This document shows, piece by piece, positions 8,991 to 17,109 of a stretch of DNA of 43,345 bases. Every line of letters starts with the position of its first letter. Positions within the stretch are counted from its first letter, which is position 1. Where the stretch lies: the NCBI GenBank assembly GCA_029210045.1, contig JARGNX010000001.1:1-43345 (forward strand), given 5' to 3'. Below the pieces are notes generated by a model, which was given only the letters and a program-made list of their open reading frames with translations, was not told where the DNA came from and ran no database searches. The position numbers and the translations under genes are program-made. This DNA comes from Coxiellaceae bacterium (GTDB lineage: Bacteria > Pseudomonadota > Gammaproteobacteria > Coxiellales > Coxiellaceae).

Positions 8991-11147
8991 ATGAGTATCC
9001 TAGATGAAGAAGATGATTTTATTTGGAGCGATAATATTTTTATCGACTTTGATGATGACAATCGATTTGTGTATCAGGTCGGAGATTTCAGTTACGTAGA
9101 CGGTGGCGAAGGATTTGATACTTTAGTGCTTGAAGGCCGTGGTTCGTTAGTTTTTACCGATGATAATTTAGTCAATATAGAGCTCATTGAATTAGCTGAA
9201 GGCTCTTTTGATTTAACGTTTGATTCAAGCTATAGCTCCGCTACGGAGCTTACCGCTTTTTCAAGTCATAGCGTTATTGTTAACGCAAGTGCAAGCCGTG
9301 CTGATTTCATTATTACAACAGGTAGTGATGATGCAGCTGCAAGAGCCATTGTATTCACCGGTGCTGGCCACGATGTTATCACGGGTGGCGCAGGGCATGA
9401 TGCGCTTGGTGGTGGTGACGGTGATGATATCATTCACGGCGCGGCTGGTTTTGATCGTCTCTATGGTGGTGATGGTGATGATACGTTGCATGGGGGGAGT
9501 GGTAAAGATAGCTTGATAGGTGGTGATGGTAGTGATCGCTTGTTGGGTGGTGATGATAATGATTATATGTGGGGTGATGCGGGTAATGATGTTTTAGAAG
9601 GTGGTTCTGGGCATGATCTTATGTGGGGTGGTGCAGGTGATGATCTTTTGAAAGGTGGTGAGGGTGGTGATTATATTTGGAGTAATGCGGGTGATGATAC
9701 TGTATTAGGTGGTGCTGGTGATGATTCGTTATACGGTAGTCATGATGGAAATGATCGCTTAGTCGGTGGTGAAGGTAATGATCGACTGTATGGAGGCGAC
9801 GGTGATGATTGGTTAATAGGCTCAGATAATATTTATGACAGCACACGTGTATCTGGCGATAATATCTTAATTGCTGGTGGTGGTAATGACATGGTATTTG
9901 GTGGTGCTGGCAGTGATCGTTTAGAGGGTGGTGAGGGTGATGATAGATTGTATGGCCGTCATGGTGCTGACTATATAGAGGGCGGCGAAGGTAGTGATGA
10001 TTTATATGGCGGCCGGGACTCGGATGAGCTGCGTGGTGGTATAGGTGATGATTACCTGTCGGGTGATGGTGAGAGTGATCGCCTGTTTGGTGGCGAGGGT
10101 GATGATGAAATGCACGGTGGTACAGAGGATGATTACCTGTCTGGCGATGGAGGTGATGATAGGTTGTTTGGTGGTGATGGTAATGATGAAATTCATGGTG
10201 GTGAAGGTAGTGACCTGATCAGGGGTGGTATTGGTGATGATGTTATTTATGCCGGGGCGGGTGATGATCACATCACTTATGATGCTGATGGTAAGGATGT
10301 CATCCATGGTGGTGACGGCGATGATACGATTCATGTTTTTAATGGTGCATTAACTGAATTTGGTGTTGTTATTGATGGTGGCGGCGGTAGCGATACGCTG
10401 CGGTATCATGGGACTTTTGTGGATGATGTGTTGGGTAGCAATATAAATAATGTCGAGAGAATTGATTTTCACCATAGGTCTGATTCAGGTGTAGTTGGTG
10501 ATGCGACTATTGATCCTACCATGATTAATTTAACTTTTGATTCAACGTTTGAGGGGGCTATTGTTATTGATGGTAGTTATAATTTTTATGGCTCTGAACC
10601 TATTCTGAGTGAATTGCATATTGATGCTTCTGCCAGTAGTGCTGAATTCACTATTTTAGGTGGTGCTAGTGATGACAGATTGGAGGGCGGTCGATCTGCG
10701 GATTCTATTTTTGGTGGCGCTGGTGATGATACCTTAGTATACGATCTGGATAGTACTGATGAATATGATGGCGGCACGCAGTCTGAAGTATTGGGGTTGG
10801 GTGATGTGTTATTGGTTGAGGGTGAAGACACTGAGATTAGTTCAGATTTATTTGGTGAATCAATCAGTGGTCTTGAGGTGCTTGATATCCGTGGTAGTGG
10901 TGATAATACGCTTAACTTAAGTGCTTTTGATGCGGCGGATAGATTAGAGGCTTTAACCGATACTGATAGTTTTATTGTTAAAGGCAATGAAGGCGACGCT
11001 GTGTTGTTGGATGCTGAACAGTTTATAGCTGATGGTCAGGTTGATATAGCTGGAGATACCTATGTCCATTATGTTGGCGGTACGGGTGCAGATGGTTCAA
11101 CAGTAGATTTATATATCAACAATTCAGTCTCAATAACAGTAGTTTAA
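8991..11147 (+). CDS. RTX protein, paralogue
   Basis: 718 residues. ATG at 8991 with GTGAGG a few bases upstream; the in-frame GTG at 8976 is rejected because it precedes the conserved leader. An N-terminal inter-array module (about 9100-9340, FTDDNLVNIELIEL and NASASRADF) is followed by one of the longest RTX arrays in the window (9360-10330), a second inter-array module (10380-10660) and the shared C-terminal module from 10770 (GGTQSEVLGLGDVLLVEG to the end). The C-terminal ~70 residues are almost identical to those of the protein at 4306-5310, which suggests recent duplication or gene conversion. It has its own upstream cassette. Predicted to be secreted by a type I system and to fold on calcium; no enzymatic domain is seen. 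Confidence 0.87.
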   Translation: MSILDEEDDFIWSDNIFIDFDDDNRFVYQVGDFSYVDGGEGFDTLVLEGRGSLVFTDDNLVNIELIELAEGSFDLTFDSSYSSATELTAFSSHSVIVNASASRADFIITTGSDDAAARAIVFTGAGHDVITGGAGHDALGGGDGDDIIHGAAGFDRLYGGDGDDTLHGGSGKDSLIGGDGSDRLLGGDDNDYMWGDAGNDVLEGGSGHDLMWGGAGDDLLKGGEGGDYIWSNAGDDTVLGGAGDDSLYGSHDGNDRLVGGEGNDRLYGGDGDDWLIGSDNIYDSTRVSGDNILIAGGGNDMVFGGAGSDRLEGGEGDDRLYGRHGADYIEGGEGSDDLYGGRDSDELRGGIGDDYLSGDGESDRLFGGEGDDEMHGGTEDDYLSGDGGDDRLFGGDGNDEIHGGEGSDLIRGGIGDDVIYAGAGDDHITYDADGKDVIHGGDGDDTIHVFNGALTEFGVVIDGGGGSDTLRYHGTFVDDVLGSNINNVERIDFHHRSDSGVVGDATIDPTMINLTFDSTFEGAIVIDGSYNFYGSEPILSELHIDASASSAEFTILGGASDDRLEGGRSADSIFGGAGDDTLVYDLDSTDEYDGGTQSEVLGLGDVLLVEGEDTEISSDLFGESISGLEVLDIRGSGDNTLNLSAFDAADRLEALTDTDSFIVKGNEGDAVLLDAEQFIADGQVDIAGDTYVHYVGGTGADGSTVDLYINNSVSITVV

Positions 11148-11309
11148 TGCCTTGAAAAAAAGCTGCAATTTTTTGCGTTTATCTTGCTGTCATTAACATT
11201 AAAAATATCCTGTAATAATATGAAATATATGCAGATATATCCGGTGCATACTATAATTTAGTTAAGGTAAACGTATGTATATAGCAAAGGTTATGTAAGA
11301 GAGGTTGTA
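11148..11309 (+). promoter_or_regulatory. Upstream control cassette, copy 3
   Basis: The dyad is weaker here: GTTTAT-N9-ATTAAC at 11177-11197, again followed by ATTAAAAA. TATAAT is at 11252-11257 in the context CATACTATAATTTAGTTAAG. AGAGAGG precedes the ATG at 11310 by 5 nt. Confidence 0.55.
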
Positions 11310-13445
11310 ATGAGTATATGGTCGGTAATAAGTGTTTCGGGTGATGATAGTTTAAAAAGTTTAGGTGGTACTGCAGTTGCTGCTACGCCTTCGAGTAGTT
11401 TTATTCACAGTGGTGATGAGGAAGATAATTTTTTGGGTGGTACCTATAAGAATGATGAAATGTATGGCCGTGGTGGTAATGATGTAATTCGCGGTCGCCG
11501 TGGTGATGATACGTTAAGCGGTGGTGAAGGTGATGATAGGCTATATGGTGGTAGGGGTAATGATATATTAGATGGTGGTGCTGGTGATGATAGATTATCC
11601 GGTGGTAAAGATAATGATAGATTAGATGGTGGAGCCGGTGATGATACATTATATGGTGGTCAGGGTGATGATATTTTAGATGGCGGATCTGGTGATGATA
11701 GAATCCATGGCGGCATCGGTGATGATACTATTAATATGGCAACGAGTGAGATAAGTAATGCTGATGTTTTAGATGGTGGTACGGGTGCTGATACTTTGAA
11801 TTTAATGGGTGGTGGTTCTGCCACATTTACTGCTGGTAATTTACATAATATTGAAGTAATTTCTCTTAATTTGGATATACATAATAGTAGTGATTTAACG
11901 TTTGATTCTACTTATGCAACATCCACTTCAGTAGAGGTTTTATCAGCACGCGATTTTAGTTTAAATGCTTCGGCTAGTAGTGCTAATTTTTCAATTGACA
12001 TCAGTGGTGTCAATCATCTTTTCGGACTACAAACAGGCTCAGGCAATGATGAGATTTTTACGGGAGAGATTGTTGGTAGTGATGGCGGGTGGGCCCGCCT
12101 TGGCGCTGGTGATGATGCTTTTTATACGGGTAGCCTGACTGGTGGAGTTGATGTGTATGGTGAAGCTGGAGACGATACGCTTTACGGTGGTAGAGAGAGT
12201 GATGTGTTGAGCGGTGGCGAGGGCAATGATTATATTTTTGGTGGTATGGGCAGCGATTTATTATATGGTGGTGAAGGTGATGACGTTTTAAGTGGTGGTA
12301 TCGGTGGTGATTATATTTCTGGTGGTGCTGGTAATGATGTCATCAATATGGGTATGAGCGAATTTACTGTTGATGATAGGGTAGATGGTGGCACTGGTGC
12401 AGATACACTGAATTTAACAACTGAAATTGATCACGATACCACATTTACTGGTGATAACTTACGCGATGTTGAAATGATTAGACTTAGTGATGCAGAAGGT
12501 ACTGTCGGTAGGTTTCCTGGTGATGGTGTTTTTACTAGTGGCAGCTTGTCTTTTGATGAGACATACTCGTCTGCTACTACACTAGATGTGGACTCAGGTG
12601 CATATGATAGTTTTTTGATTAATGCTTCTGATAGTAGTGCTGATTTTACAATTAATTTAGATGTTACTTCCCTCTGGGGAGTTAATACAGGCTCTGGTGA
12701 TGATGCAGTTACTGTTGGACAGCGTCTTGGGGGAGCCTTTGATTCAGGTGGTGCCTCACTTGGTGCAGGTGATGATGTGTTTTATGGGGCAATGGGCACT
12801 CATATGACGGTATCTGGTGATGCTGGTGATGATACTATTTTCACTGGTATGGGAGATGATCGACTTTCTGGTGGTGAGGGTGATGATACTCTTTATGGCG
12901 ATGGAGGTCTTGATTACTTAGAAGGCGGAGCGGGTGATGACACCATCTTTGGTGGATCAGGCAGTGATACTATCTTTGGTGGTGCTGGTGATGATGTTAT
13001 GCACGGTGAAGAAGGTGATGATGTATTTATTTATGATCAAGAAGGTAATAACACCTATGAGGGCGGCACGCAGTCTGAAACGCTTGGGTTAGGTGATGTG
13101 TTGATGGTTGAGGGCAGTGGTGTGTTTATCAATTCAATTGATAGTTCTGAATTCGGCGGCAAAATCAGCGGAATTGAGGTGTTAGATATCACTGGTAGCG
13201 GTGATAATGTACTTAATTTGGCGGGCTTTTATGCTGGAGATGAATTAGCGGAAGTGACCGATACGGGTAATGTTGTCGTGAAAGGCAACGAAGGTGATTC
13301 GGTGTTGTTGAACGCAGATCAATTTATGGCTGACGGCCAAGTTGAAATTTCAGGAGAAAGCTATACCCATTACGTGGGTGGTAGCGGTGCGGATAGCGCG
13401 GTGGATTTATACGTCAATAGCTCAATCACTACGATTATTGTTTAA
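11310..13445 (+). CDS. RTX protein, last of the cluster
   Basis: 711 residues. ATG at 11310 with AGAGAGG upstream. A short N-terminal segment (MSIWSVISVSGDDSLKSLGG) leads into an RTX array (about 11430-11730), an inter-array module (11780-12030), a short RTX array (12150-12350), a second inter-array module (12400-12680), a third RTX array (12760-13030) and the shared C-terminal module from 13063. The stop codon lies 11 bp inside the convergent tolC gene, so the two 3' ends overlap. Architecture and C-terminus match the paralogues at 4306, 5344 and 8991, and the export route should be the same. Function beyond calcium binding and secretion is unknown. Confidence 0.87.
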   Translation: MSIWSVISVSGDDSLKSLGGTAVAATPSSSFIHSGDEEDNFLGGTYKNDEMYGRGGNDVIRGRRGDDTLSGGEGDDRLYGGRGNDILDGGAGDDRLSGGKDNDRLDGGAGDDTLYGGQGDDILDGGSGDDRIHGGIGDDTINMATSEISNADVLDGGTGADTLNLMGGGSATFTAGNLHNIEVISLNLDIHNSSDLTFDSTYATSTSVEVLSARDFSLNASASSANFSIDISGVNHLFGLQTGSGNDEIFTGEIVGSDGGWARLGAGDDAFYTGSLTGGVDVYGEAGDDTLYGGRESDVLSGGEGNDYIFGGMGSDLLYGGEGDDVLSGGIGGDYISGGAGNDVINMGMSEFTVDDRVDGGTGADTLNLTTEIDHDTTFTGDNLRDVEMIRLSDAEGTVGRFPGDGVFTSGSLSFDETYSSATTLDVDSGAYDSFLINASDSSADFTINLDVTSLWGVNTGSGDDAVTVGQRLGGAFDSGGASLGAGDDVFYGAMGTHMTVSGDAGDDTIFTGMGDDRLSGGEGDDTLYGDGGLDYLEGGAGDDTIFGGSGSDTIFGGAGDDVMHGEEGDDVFIYDQEGNNTYEGGTQSETLGLGDVLMVEGSGVFINSIDSSEFGGKISGIEVLDITGSGDNVLNLAGFYAGDELAEVTDTGNVVVKGNEGDSVLLNADQFMADGQVEISGESYTHYVGGSGADSAVDLYVNSSITTIIV

Positions 13446-14757
13446 CGTATGGTAGTGTGATTTTTCTGGTGACAAGTGGGTGAACTTTTAAAACGGTTGT
13501 TAGTAATCCCAATCGATTTAATACTAAGTACTGGGCTGTTTTTAAGTTATATAGCCCTGCAATATAATTTTGCCTTGCGCGGTATAATTCATTTTCAATA
13601 TTTAGTACATCGAGTAATGTTCTTTTACCAGCGGCATATTGATGTTTATAAGCCTGTAGCACGTAGGTTGTCTTATCGACATGGGTTTTTAATTTAGGCA
13701 GTATGATGCGGGCATTATGCAGGTCGATTTGTGCTAAGCGCATGCGCTCTATGACTTCTCGGTAGGTGCGATCGAGTTGATCGTAGGCTTCTTTTTTTGC
13801 ATAGGCTTTTTCTTTAATGGTTGCAATATCCTTACCGCCATTAAGAAAATTGTAAGATGCTTCGATGACCGCAGAATCGGTATATTCCGGACCCGCTAAG
13901 CCACCCAGATTTTCACCACGTATGCGAGAGAGCACAATATCAACGCTGGGTGAAAATGTGCCTCGACTGGATTTGTAATCATCGATGGCCGCTCTGACAT
14001 CTTGCCTGGCTTTTTGCATAGCAGGGTTATTTATCAAAGCGTATTTAATTGCTGTAGCTTCGGGTAAGCGTGTGTATGGCAGTTTGGCTTTTGGGTCGCG
14101 CAAGTTTTTCGCCTTCTTGCCAATGATTTTGATATAGGTAGCTAAAAAATCTTTTTGGTTTTTTATGGCTCTATCCTGGTTAATTCTTGCTACCGCATAG
14201 CGTCCTCGTGTTAAAGCTTTTTCAGACTTGCTGGCTAAGCCGAGATTGGTTCGTTTGCCTATAAGCGAAAATGTCTTCAGATGGACGGCTACATTTTCTT
14301 TTGCGATCTTAACGAGTTCAGCACTTTCGAGTGCGTCAAGGTAAACTTCTGCCACGGCATAAGCGGTATCCTCAGAGGTAACGCCAGTTTCAGAATTAGC
14401 CGCATCCAGTTGTGCATTGTTTTGCTTAACGCCATAATAACTTTGCATACCATTAAATATGTTTTCAACAAGTCTCGCGGTTGTGTTTTTTTTGGTCTGC
14501 CTAGTCCATACCTGTCCGGTAGTAAAGTTCAGTGAGTTTTCAGGACCTTTTAATGCTGTGATGTCGACCTTTGGTAAGAATTCCGAGAATTTTTGGCGTA
14601 CTCTTTCTTTTTGTTGCCATTGTTGGTGAAGCCGGATGAGCACATCTGGGTTGGTCTCTAATGTGTAATTAATTTCATCAGTTAGTGAGGCTGCAAAAAG
14701 TGAAGCGGGAGCAATAATGCATGCTATACATGTGAAAAAATACGGTAAGAAACGAAT
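13435..14757 (-). CDS. TolC-family outer-membrane channel of type I secretion, probable ATT start
   Basis: 440 residues if started at ATT. Two TolC-type halves are visible: INYTLETNPDVLIRLHQQ near the N-terminus and AIKYALINNPAMQKARQDV in the middle, and NIENELYRARQNYIAGLYNLKTAQY near the C-terminus. The first ATG/GTG in frame is a GTG at 14643, which would delete the signal peptide and first helix. Reading upstream in frame gives RFLPYFFTCIACIIAPASLFAA, a good signal peptide, directly after an ATT codon (14757-14755). GGAG lies 7 nt before that codon and no ATG, GTG or TTG is available in this segment. It is convergent with the RTX gene cluster and likely forms the outer-membrane conduit for it; the inner-membrane ABC and adaptor proteins must be encoded elsewhere. 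Confidence 0.8.
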   Translation of the reverse strand: MRFLPYFFTCIACIIAPASLFAASLTDEINYTLETNPDVLIRLHQQWQQKERVRQKFSEFLPKVDITALKGPENSLNFTTGQVWTRQTKKNTTARLVENIFNGMQSYYGVKQNNAQLDAANSETGVTSEDTAYAVAEVYLDALESAELVKIAKENVAVHLKTFSLIGKRTNLGLASKSEKALTRGRYAVARINQDRAIKNQKDFLATYIKIIGKKAKNLRDPKAKLPYTRLPEATAIKYALINNPAMQKARQDVRAAIDDYKSSRGTFSPSVDIVLSRIRGENLGGLAGPEYTDSAVIEASYNFLNGGKDIATIKEKAYAKKEAYDQLDRTYREVIERMRLAQIDLHNARIILPKLKTHVDKTTYVLQAYKHQYAAGKRTLLDVLNIENELYRARQNYIAGLYNLKTAQYLVLNRLGLLTTVLKVHPLVTRKITLPYVKQ

Positions 14758-14898
14758 TTTATTTCTCCAATGTGATAGCGGGTTTTGAATACGAATTCTG
14801 GGTAAGTGTATTACAACTAATGATTCGATTCAATTAGCCGGATAATCGGGTCAAATTTCAAGCAATGCCTAAATTGATGGTTATATAGGCAAATAGTA

Positions 14899-14927
14899 TT
14901 GATTAGAGTACCTTATGAGCGCATAAT
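14899..14927 (+). promoter_or_regulatory. Predicted promoter of the DUF4402 cluster
   Basis: TTGATT (14899-14904), 17-bp spacer, CATAAT (14922-14927). A small dyad TTATG-N4-CATAA overlaps the -10 box. The ribosome site AAGGAGGAG (about 14947-14955) and ATG 14962 follow. Sequence match only. Confidence 0.4.
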
Positions 14928-14961
14928 GAAAGGCTTCATATTGCTCAAGGAGGAGACAGCT

Positions 14962-15462
14962 ATGAAACTTTCAAAAAAACTTATTGTGACCAGTTGTGCG
15001 CTAGCGGTTTTGGCGGCTACATCAGCCTATGCCGATCGCGCTGGCGATTACGGCCAAACTAATTTTAATGTGGCTTTGGTGTTATTTTCTGAAATCGAAG
15101 TAGAAAAAGTGACTGACTTAAATTTTGGCGACGTTATGTTAAATGGTGCGAAAAATATCACCGTTAATGTCAATGATGACGGCGTTGCTAAATTTCGTGC
15201 AACAGGTGATAGAAATGCGCGCATTGTAGCAAAGGTCGTACAAAAATCGATTAAAATAAAAAGTGGCACTTCAGGACCTAACCATGAAATTGTTGTAGAC
15301 AACTGGATCTACGGTGGCAATGTTAATGGTAAGGGCATGGGTCAGTTTGATGTAAATGGTAACATTCAAAATATCCGTGTGGGCGGTGTTGCGCATATTC
15401 TTGCAAATACTAAATACGGTAACTACAGTGGCTCAGCCACACTGCGTGTTACTTACTTGTAA
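14962..15462 (+). CDS. Exported DUF4402-like protein 1
   Basis: 166 residues. ATG at 14962 with a strong AAGGAGGAG site. The longer frame from 14899 would place its start upstream of this site and hide the signal peptide. The signal peptide is MKLSKKLIVTSCALAVLAATSAYA. The mature part carries the DUF4402 pattern: early VTDLNFGDV, a central Gly-rich beta region, and the ending VGGVAHI...YGNYSGSATLRVTYL. First of four tandem paralogues. DUF4402 proteins are small secreted beta-sandwich proteins with no established biochemical role; the family call is from pattern recognition. Promoter and hairpin sit on either side. Confidence 0.75.
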   Translation: MKLSKKLIVTSCALAVLAATSAYADRAGDYGQTNFNVALVLFSEIEVEKVTDLNFGDVMLNGAKNITVNVNDDGVAKFRATGDRNARIVAKVVQKSIKIKSGTSGPNHEIVVDNWIYGGNVNGKGMGQFDVNGNIQNIRVGGVAHILANTKYGNYSGSATLRVTYL

Positions 15463-15469
15463 TCTTTAT

Positions 15470-15502
15470 TTCCATCACGTGAAATAACTTCGCGTGATGG
15501 AA
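15470..15502 (+). terminator. Hairpin after the first DUF4402 gene
   Basis: 14-bp stem (15470-15483 with 15489-15502, one G-T pair), 5-nt loop ATAAC, followed by TTTC only. It could be a partial terminator or an mRNA-stabilising hairpin that sets the first gene's level above the rest. The run of T is too short for a confident terminator. Confidence 0.5.
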
Positions 15503-15594
15503 TTTCATTGTAAACTATTTCTAGAAATAACTCTTTCCCTGTTATTGTATTCGGTTCATACTCGCGAATCATTTTACTATGGGAGTGATTTACA

Positions 15595-16089
15595 GTGAGT
15601 TTATCAAAACAATTAGCAGTATTTGGTGCTGCAATAGCAGCATTAGCAATGACATCAAGCTATGCCAATGACAGTTCAGGCCAAGCAGGTTTTAGTGTGT
15701 CTTTGAATTTATTTTCAGCGATTCATGTGACTAAGGTTGCTGATTTAGATTTTGGGAATGCGGTATTAGGAGCGGCTCAAAGTATTGTTGTTAATGGGAA
15801 GAGTGCGGGTGTGGCAAAGTTTAATGCAACGGGTGATCGCAATGCGCGCATCATGGCTCAAGTGGTTGAAACTTCGATCACGATGGCTAACGGTGCTGGC
15901 GGTGCGAATAATCAAATCACTGTTGATAATTGGAACTACAGTGGTAATTTGAGTTCGGGAGGTGAAGGTCAGTTTGATGTTTCCGGTTCACTGCAAGATT
16001 TACGTGTGGGTGGTGTGGCACATATTCTCGCAGATACAGCGTACGGTAATTATACTGGAAATGCTACATTGCGTGTTACGTATCTATGA
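15595..16089 (+). CDS. Exported DUF4402-like protein 2
   Basis: 164 residues, GTG start at 15595 with GGGAG 9 nt upstream. Signal peptide MSLSKQLAVFGAAIAALAMTSSYA. The mature part closely parallels protein 1 (VADLDFGNAVLG, GDRNARIMAQVVE, VDNWNYSGN, VGGVAHILADTAYGNYTGNATLRVTYL as separate blocks). Its stop overlaps the ATG of the next gene (ATGA), implying translational coupling. Confidence 0.75.
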   Translation: MSLSKQLAVFGAAIAALAMTSSYANDSSGQAGFSVSLNLFSAIHVTKVADLDFGNAVLGAAQSIVVNGKSAGVAKFNATGDRNARIMAQVVETSITMANGAGGANNQITVDNWNYSGNLSSGGEGQFDVSGSLQDLRVGGVAHILADTAYGNYTGNATLRVTYL

Positions 16090-16571
16090 GGCTAACTAAA
16101 CGCCTAGTATTATCCGCTTGTGTATTAATAGCGTTCGCTGTGAGCCCTGCTTATGCAGGGCTTCAAAATCACACCAGTGATATTGTTTTTAATGTCTCCT
16201 TAGAATTAATTTCTTCAATTAACGTAAAGAAAATGGCTGATTTAAATTTCGGTCAGGTATTAATGGGTGGTGATAAAAACGTTGTGGTAAATCCGAAAAG
16301 CCGAGGTGCTGCTAGTTTTCGCGTAAGCTGCAAACGCAATGCACGCATTCGAGCTAAAGTGGTTGAGTCATCTATTAAGATTAAAGACGGTGTTGCAGGT
16401 GCTAATAACGAAATTGTTGTTAATGATTGGAGCTATAGCATCGGTGCTCATGATGATGCAGGGCGAGGCAAGGATCGAAGGGTTCGTGTTGGTGGTGTTG
16501 CTCATATTCTTGATGATACAGCATATGGTAACTACAGTGGCAGTGCTACATTGCGCATCACTTACATGTAA
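16086..16571 (+). CDS. Exported DUF4402-like protein 3
   Basis: 161 residues, ATG at 16086 overlapping the preceding TGA by 3 nt of ATGA. Signal peptide MRLTKRLVLSACVLIAFAVSPAYA. Core pattern MADLNFGQVLMGG ... VRVGGVAHIL ... YGNYSGSATLRITYM. The region before VGGVAHIL is more basic than in the paralogues (GRGKDRRVR), and the protein has a Cys (SCKRNAR) where the others have Gly-Asp (GDRNAR). No ribosome site of its own is evident, so it is probably translated by coupling to gene 2. Confidence 0.72.
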   Translation: MRLTKRLVLSACVLIAFAVSPAYAGLQNHTSDIVFNVSLELISSINVKKMADLNFGQVLMGGDKNVVVNPKSRGAASFRVSCKRNARIRAKVVESSIKIKDGVAGANNEIVVNDWSYSIGAHDDAGRGKDRRVRVGGVAHILDDTAYGNYSGSATLRITYM

Positions 16572-16603
16572 TATTTGTTTTTTTATTTTTGGAGTAAGTA
16601 TTA

Positions 16604-17104
16604 GTGAGTATTTTAAAACGATTAGTGTCGACTGGTTGTGCTTTGATGGCACTGGCAGTGACGTCAGCTTTTGCTGAACCGACTGGTGATGATGGTCAAG
16701 CTAATTTTGGTATATCTATATATATCTTGACACCTCTAAAGGTCGAGAAGGATGCTGATTTACTTTTTGGCTCGGTACTGGCGGGTAAGAGAGATATTAC
16801 TATAAATGCTACAAGTGCTGGAGTTGCTAAATTCAGCGCTTATGGTAATGCCAATGCACGTATTCTTGTTAGGGTGGTGCAGCCGTCGCTTACGTTGAGA
16901 ATTGGCACTGCTGTTGGACCTAATAATGAAATCACCGTAGACGGATGGAACTATGGCGGTACTATTAAGGCTAATGGCGCGGCGCAATTTGATTCAAGTG
17001 GTTCGATTCACGATATGCGAGTTGGGGCAGTAGCGCATGTTCTGGAGAATTCGAACGGTGGTAACTTCAGAGGAATAGCAACACTGCGTGTAACTTATAT
17101 ATAA
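16604..17104 (+). CDS. Exported DUF4402-like protein 4
   Basis: 166 residues, GTG start at 16604 with GGAG 9 nt upstream. Signal peptide MSILKRLVSTGCALMALAVTSAFA. The most diverged of the four: DADLLFGSVLAGKRD, a VGPNNEITVDGWNYGG block, and VGAVAHVLENSNGGNFRG in place of VGGVAHIL. It ends 5 bp from the convergent LssY-like gene with no terminator between them. Confidence 0.72.
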   Translation: MSILKRLVSTGCALMALAVTSAFAEPTGDDGQANFGISIYILTPLKVEKDADLLFGSVLAGKRDITINATSAGVAKFSAYGNANARILVRVVQPSLTLRIGTAVGPNNEITVDGWNYGGTIKANGAAQFDSSGSIHDMRVGAVAHVLENSNGGNFRGIATLRVTYI

Positions 17105-17109
17105 GTCAT

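Noticed and set aside
14899..14961. Longer start for the first DUF4402 gene
   Set aside because: It would place the promoter-like -35 box and the strong ribosome site inside the coding region and bury the signal peptide.
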